The translations under genes and the position numbers were made by a program. A stretch of DNA of 9,446 nt from positions 1-9,446 of the forward strand of contig DVKN01000052.1 in NCBI GenBank assembly GCA_018716005.1, written 5' to 3'. The stretch is from Candidatus Scatomorpha stercoravium. GTDB taxonomy: Bacteria > Bacillota > Clostridia > Oscillospirales > Oscillospiraceae. The notes under the pieces were generated by a model. It searched no databases and was not told the origin of the DNA. It saw only the letters and a program-made list of their open reading frames with translations. Positions 7,248 through 9,446 of the stretch are shown here, piece by piece; within the stretch, counting starts at the first letter, position 1, and every line of letters starts with the position of its first letter.

Positions 7248-8007
7248 AGTCCGGGGCATATCCTTCTCCTACGCCGCGGGGCGGAAGATACTCGATAACG
7301 TCTCCTTCACCGCGAATCCCGGCGAGGTGCTCGCCGTGCTCGGCAACAACGGCGCGGGCAAGAGCACGCTCATAAAGTGCATGGACCGCATACTCACGCC
7401 CTTGGCCGGGGACGTGCTGCTCGACTCTCAAAGCCTCTTCGCGCTCACGCGGCGCGAGCACGCGCGCGAGTGCGCCTATGTGCCGCAGTCGCCGCCCGGG
7501 GGCTCCATGACCGTCTTCGACGCCGTGCTGCTCGGGCGCAGGCCCTATATAAGCTGGGACGCCACGGCCCGCGACCGGGAGATTGCCCGCGAGGCCCTCG
7601 ATATGCTCGGCCTCGGCCCCCTCGCCCTGAGGCGGCTGGACGAGCTCTCCGGCGGCGAGGCGCAGAAGGCGGCCATCGCCCGCGCCATAGCCCAGGAGCC
7701 GCGCGTGCTGCTCCTGGACGAGCCCACCAGCTCCCTCGACCCGAGGGCGCAGCATGAGACGATGCAGTGCGTGCGCCGCATAGCCGCCGGGCGCGGGATC
7801 TGCGCCGTCGCCATACTCCATGACCTCAACCTCGCCGCGCGCTACTGCGACCGCTTCCTCTTCCTCAAGGACGGAGGCGCATACGCCTGCGGCGGCCGCG
7901 AGACGCTCACGAGCGAGAACGTCGAGGAGGTCTACCATATGCACGTGCACATTACCGAATATATGGGCATACCTATGGTCGTGCCCTTCCCGAATATTAA
8001 TCTATGA
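7240..8007 (+). CDS. ABC importer ATP-binding protein, FepC/BtuD/FecE family
   Basis: This 255-residue cytoplasmic ATPase drives the permease encoded upstream. Motifs: Walker A GNNGAGKS (35-42), Q-loop Gln83 in YVPQS, signature LSGGE (136-140), Walker B RVLLLDEP with Asp160 and Glu161, D-loop SSLD, and switch His194 in ILHDLN. The spacing and the HDLNLAARYCDR sequence after the switch are typical of siderophore/B12-importer ATPases. The signature ends in Glu rather than Gln. The start is a GTG overlapping the permease by 8 nt, with the G-rich stretch AAAGGGGG (7225-7230 and just upstream) as the likely ribosome binding site. The C-terminus has a His-rich patch, YHMHVHITEY (232-241), which could contact metal or may be incidental. 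The arrangement of binding protein, permease and ATPase is complete, so the importer should be functional. Confidence 0.95.
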   Translation: MLEVRGISFSYAAGRKILDNVSFTANPGEVLAVLGNNGAGKSTLIKCMDRILTPLAGDVLLDSQSLFALTRREHARECAYVPQSPPGGSMTVFDAVLLGRRPYISWDATARDREIAREALDMLGLGPLALRRLDELSGGEAQKAAIARAIAQEPRVLLLDEPTSSLDPRAQHETMQCVRRIAAGRGICAVAILHDLNLAARYCDRFLFLKDGGAYACGGRETLTSENVEEVYHMHVHITEYMGIPMVVPFPNINL

Positions 8008-8017
8008 GGTGAACGCT

Positions 8018-8545
8018 ATGAAAAACGCCACATGGGCCGACTGCGCGGCCTTCCACGGCCACGAGTGCGGCGGCCTGACCATAGGCTACAAGGCCGCGCT
8101 CTACGCCATCGAGCTGCTCGGGCTCGAATTCTCCCCGGACGAGGAGCTCTGCTGCATAAGCGAGAACGACGCCTGCGGCGTGGACGCCATCCAGGTCATG
8201 CTCGGGTGCAGCGCGGGGAAGGGCAACCTCATGTTCCACCTCACCGGCAAGCAGGCCTTCAGCTTCTATGAGCGCAGGAGCGGCAGGAGCGTCCGCCTCG
8301 TGCTCCGCGACCGCCCCGAGGGCATGAGCCGCGAGGAGAGCTTCCAATACCTCCAGAGCAGGGCGCCCGCCGAGCTCTTCGACGTGAAGCCCGCGCAAAT
8401 CCCCCTCCCCGAGGGAGCGCGCATCTTCAAGAGCGTGAAATGCGCCTCCTGCGGCGAAACCCTGGCCGAAAACTTCGCCCGCAGCTCCAACGGCCAGCTC
8501 TATTGCCCCGACTGCCTCCCCCCCTACTCCCGCTTCTCCATCTAG
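8018..8545 (+). CDS. FmdE-family metal-binding protein with C-terminal zinc ribbon
   Basis: This 175-residue protein belongs to the family named after the FmdE gene of methanogen molybdenum formylmethanofuran dehydrogenase operons. Residues 1-~125 carry the family core: FHGHECGGLTIGYKAAL (12-28), with His13, His15 and Cys17 as likely metal ligands, then ENDACGVDAIQVMLGCSAGKGN (49-70), with Asp51, Cys53, Asp56 and Cys64. The C-terminus is a zinc ribbon, C142-x2-C145 and C163-x2-C166. The ATG follows GAGGTGA (8006-8012) and lies 10 nt after the ATPase stop, so it is the last gene of the importer operon. No methanofuran pathway genes are seen, and bacterial members are not known to be dehydrogenase subunits. 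A role in binding or handing over a metal or metallocofactor brought in by the transporter is inferred from the ligands and the linkage. The exact function is unknown. Confidence 0.9.
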   Translation: MKNATWADCAAFHGHECGGLTIGYKAALYAIELLGLEFSPDEELCCISENDACGVDAIQVMLGCSAGKGNLMFHLTGKQAFSFYERRSGRSVRLVLRDRPEGMSREESFQYLQSRAPAELFDVKPAQIPLPEGARIFKSVKCASCGETLAENFARSSNGQLYCPDCLPPYSRFSI

Positions 8546-8549
8546 GCGG

Positions 8550-8613
8550 CCGGGCTGTGCCCGGTGACAATGCGAGACTTCGCGTTGGGCGGGCTGTGCC
8601 CGCTGACAATGCG
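8550..8613 (+). repeat. Tandem hairpin repeat in the 3' untranslated region, two copies, 39-bp period
   Basis: Copy 1 (8550-8574) and copy 2 (8589-8613) each contain a 6-bp stem with a TGT loop followed by TGACAATGCG. The hairpins are CCGGGCTGTGCCCGG and GCGGGCTGTGCCCGC. The copies differ only at the outermost base pair, C-G in the first and G-C in the second, so pairing is kept. The spacer between them is unrelated. They lie between the FmdE stop codon and the terminator and so are probably transcribed. Possible roles are RNA 3'-end protection or a REP-like mobile palindrome. Confidence 0.75.
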
Positions 8614-8639
8614 CTACGAACGTAATATATAGACGAAGC

Positions 8640-8670
8640 AAGCCGCCCGGTGACGTGCCGGGCGGCTTTT
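8640..8670 (+). terminator. Rho-independent terminator of the transporter/FmdE operon
   Basis: An 11-bp perfect stem has its 5' arm AAGCCGCCCGG at 8640-8650 and its 3' arm CCGGGCGGCTT at 8658-8668, with a 7-nt loop. It runs into a short T tract (TTTT, 8667-8670). It lies 95 nt after the FmdE stop, in the right orientation. The T tract is short, but the stem is very strong. Confidence 0.85.
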
Positions 8671-8711
8671 CCGACGTTATGGGGGGTGGCTAAACACGGA
8701 CCCGGTAGCAA

Positions 8712-8813
8712 AAAGGGTAAAAGGGCAAAAGCCCCGCACCGCATTGCGTAGCATCGGCGCACCGGGGACGGTGCGCCCTACAGGGGTCAACCCTTTTAGG
8801 CTTTTTACCCTTT
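8712..8813. repeat. Imperfect long palindrome around a GC-rich hairpin
   Basis: The outer arms are perfect 11-mers, AAAGGGTAAAA (8712-8722) and TTTTACCCTTT (8803-8813). Further in, GGGCAAAAGCCCC (8723-8735) faces a diverged counterpart. Near the centre lies a member of the 26-nt hairpin family (8756-8781). The whole may be a MITE-like or composite repeat unit. Confidence 0.6.
8756..8781 (-). repeat. 26-nt hairpin family, copy 1 (minus orientation)
   Basis: Read on the minus strand this is GTAG, arm GGCGCACCG, loop TCCC, arm CGGTGCGCC, a perfect 9-bp stem. It shares the GTAR start, loop and spacing with four other copies but has a quite different arm sequence. Confidence 0.75.
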
Positions 8814-8878
8814 CCACCCCCCGGGGTCTTATGGAGCCAGGGGGGTGTGAGCGGCCGGGAAAGGTCAAAAACCACCTC

Positions 8879-8904
8879 GTAAGGGGCGGCGTCCCCGACG
8901 CCCC
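8879..8904 (+). repeat. 26-nt hairpin family, copy 2
   Basis: GTAA, arm GGGGCGGCG, loop TCCC, arm CGACGCCCC. The stem is complementary except for one G-A mismatch at the third pair from the loop. Apart from the fourth base it is identical to the copy at 9158-9183. Confidence 0.78.
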
Positions 8905-8968
8905 GCGGGTAGCTATTCGCAGCTGTTTATAAAGATGAGCCGACGATGCCGCTAATGGCAACGTTCGA

Positions 8969-9019
8969 CCCCTCAGGCGCTGCGCGCCAGCTCCCCTTCC
9001 GAAGGGGCGCTATGAGGGG
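8969..9019. repeat. Three-hairpin palindromic element
   Basis: The outer arms CCCCTCA (8969-8975) and TGAGGGG (9013-9019) enclose two smaller hairpins: GGCGC-TGC-GCGCC (8976-8988) and CCCCTTC-C-GAAGGGG (8993-9007). The cloverleaf-like layout resembles short interspersed palindromes that I recall as frequent in GC-rich gut Clostridia genomes. That recollection has not been checked against a database. Confidence 0.7.
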
Positions 9020-9021
9020 CG

Positions 9022-9077
9022 TACAGCGTATCGTACGTTACAGAAGGGAGTGTGCCCTTCCTCACTTCTACGCTGTA
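9022..9077. repeat. Nested inverted repeat
   Basis: The 9-bp arms TACAGCGTA (9022-9030) and TACGCTGTA (9069-9077) flank an inner hairpin GAAGGG-AGTGTG-CCCTTC (9043-9060). It directly follows the three-hairpin element and precedes another long-armed inverted repeat. Confidence 0.6.
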
Positions 9078-9078
9078 A

Positions 9079-9140
9079 ACGTTGCGGAAACGTACATATA
9101 CATACAGGTTTCTATACACTCTACCACTATTCCGCAACGT
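9079..9140. repeat. Inverted repeat with perfect 11-bp arms and AT-rich centre
   Basis: ACGTTGCGGAA (9079-9089) is the exact complement of TTCCGCAACGT (9130-9140). The 40-nt interior is rich in TATA and TACA motifs and has no ORF. The arms are long enough to be non-random. Confidence 0.65.
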
Positions 9141-9157
9141 CCGTCCCCCGCCCGCCC

Positions 9158-9183
9158 GTAGGGGGCGGCGTCCCCGACGCCCC
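9158..9183 (+). repeat. 26-nt hairpin family, copy 3
   Basis: GTAG, arm GGGGCGGCG, loop TCCC, arm CGACGCCCC, with the same single mismatch as the copy at 8879-8904. Immediately upstream (9143-9157) GTCCCCCGCCCGCCC looks like the right half of a further, broken copy. Confidence 0.78.
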
Positions 9184-9190
9184 TTGGGCT

Positions 9191-9205
9191 GCCATATAAT
9201 ATGGC
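9191..9205. repeat. 15-bp AT-rich palindrome
   Basis: GCCATAT-A-ATATGGC is a perfect palindrome with a single central base, set inside a short GGGCT/AGCCC pair (9186-9226). It could be a protein-binding site or part of the surrounding repeat cluster. Confidence 0.45.
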
Positions 9206-9226
9206 GTTATATGGGTGGGTAAGCCC

Positions 9227-9296
9227 TCCTCACCCGATGTAGGGGAGGGTGTCCTCACCCTCCCTCTCGCCGCCAGGCGAGAAACGGCGGTGAGGA
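9227..9296. repeat. Nested palindromic element with two internal hairpins
   Basis: The outer arms TCCTCACC (9227-9234) and GGTGAGGA (9289-9296) enclose the 26-nt family hairpin at 9239-9264 and a second hairpin CTCGCC-GCCA-GGCGAG (9266-9281). The nesting suggests a mobile-type repeat unit or one inserted into another. Confidence 0.65.
9239..9264 (+). repeat. 26-nt hairpin family, copy 4
   Basis: GTAG, arm GGGAGGGTG, loop TCCT, arm CACCCTCCC, a perfect 9-bp stem. Where it differs from the copy at 9340-9365 (A for C and T for C in the left arm), the right arm has the matching changes. Confidence 0.78.
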
Positions 9297-9339
9297 TGGG
9301 TGGTTTGTACAACCCACGTTTTCGCAAACCGCGGCCCAA

Positions 9340-9365
9340 GGGCGGGCGGGGACGCCCGCCCCTAC
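9340..9365 (-). repeat. 26-nt hairpin family, copy 5 (minus orientation)
   Basis: On the minus strand this is GTAG, arm GGGCGGGCG, loop TCCC, arm CGCCCGCCC, a perfect 9-bp stem. There is no T tract after either arm, so it is not a standard terminator. Confidence 0.78.
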
Positions 9366-9409
9366 AACTCGAGTGGGACGGGTGCGAAATATATGCGTAC
9401 CAACGAGCG

Positions 9410-9440
9410 TATCGTCACACACGATATGATGCGAGGTGGT
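9410..9440 (+). promoter_or_regulatory. Dyad plus ribosome binding site at the right edge
   Basis: TATCGT-CACAC-ACGATA (9410-9426) is a perfect dyad. It is followed by GAGGTGGT (9433-9440), a good Shine-Dalgarno match. The window ends ...CAGTAT, so an ATG would be completed if the next base is G. This suggests a plus-strand gene beginning at 9445 under an operator-like site. The missing base means it cannot be confirmed. Confidence 0.4.
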
Positions 9441-9446
9441 CAGTAT

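Larger units (their letters stand above)
8671..9446. other. Gene-poor intergenic region filled with palindromic repeats
   Basis: No open frame here has a convincing ribosome binding site plus recognisable protein. The short frames in several directions all run through GC-rich palindromes. The stretch holds at least ten inverted repeats, several nested, and five of them form one 26-nt family described separately. No tRNA, rRNA, transposase or CRISPR pattern is seen. Composition alternates between very GC-rich arms and AT-richer spacers (for example 9090-9130), unlike the genes to the left. Confidence 0.7.

Noticed and set aside
8690..9339. Several 60-94 codon open frames in the final intergenic region
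   Set aside because: They cross palindromic repeats, have no recognisable domain or ribosome binding site, and occur on both strands over the same bases.
9340..9361. GC-rich hairpin as a terminator
   Set aside because: No T tract follows either arm and no gene lies close upstream on either strand. It fits the 26-nt repeat family better.
8671..9446. CRISPR array
   Set aside because: The repeats are irregularly spaced, occur in both orientations and have variable arms. There are no regular unique spacers and no cas genes.

Overview
The window looks like a GC-rich Gram-positive chromosome, most likely a gut-type member of the Clostridia (Oscillospirales-like). The reasons are strong GGAGG-type ribosome binding sites, TTG and GTG starts, a lipoprotein-type solute-binding protein, a MarR plus paired-ABC-exporter operon, heavy use of ATA for isoleucine despite the high GC, and a final intergenic stretch packed with GC-rich palindromes. 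The taxonomic call is an inference, not a demonstration.

Layout. (1) Positions 1-3943, minus strand: a three-gene operon read right to left, made of a MarR-family regulator (3485-3943) and two ABC exporter half-transporters (1741-3480, and 1-1724, cut by the window edge). Their ATP-site motifs are complementary: one carries a degenerate Walker B and switch loop, the other a non-canonical signature. They therefore look like one heterodimeric exporter with one catalytic and one degenerate ATP site. (2) Positions 3944-4112: a divergent promoter region with two good sigma-A-type promoters whose -35 boxes touch, a 9-bp direct repeat over the predicted marR start point, and a 17-bp dyad over both -35 boxes. 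(3) Positions 4113-5003, plus strand: a LysR-family regulator. (4) Positions 5084-8545, plus strand: a four-gene operon with its own TATAAT promoter. It encodes a binding lipoprotein, a FecCD/BtuC-type permease, a FepC/BtuD-type ATPase and an FmdE-family protein with a C-terminal zinc ribbon. The three transporter genes overlap by 8 nt at each junction, and the FmdE gene follows after 10 nt. A tandem hairpin repeat and a rho-independent terminator close the unit (8550-8670).

Positions 8671-9446 hold no convincing gene. They contain a dense set of inverted repeats. Five form a recognisable 26-nt family (GTAR, 9-nt arm, TCCY loop, 9-nt complementary arm) whose arm sequences differ between copies while pairing is kept. 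The window ends with a 17-bp dyad and a ribosome-binding-site-like GAGGTGGT, suggesting a plus-strand gene that starts at or just past the edge.

How the parts work together. The left operon is a self-regulated efflux module. The right operon imports a metal, a metal chelate or a metal-containing cofactor and pairs it with a metal-binding FmdE-family protein, with the adjacent LysR gene as a possible regulator. The substrate cannot be read from the sequence. Molybdate/tungstate, a corrinoid, haem and a siderophore all fit the transporter family. The FmdE partner tilts the guess towards metal or metallocofactor supply.
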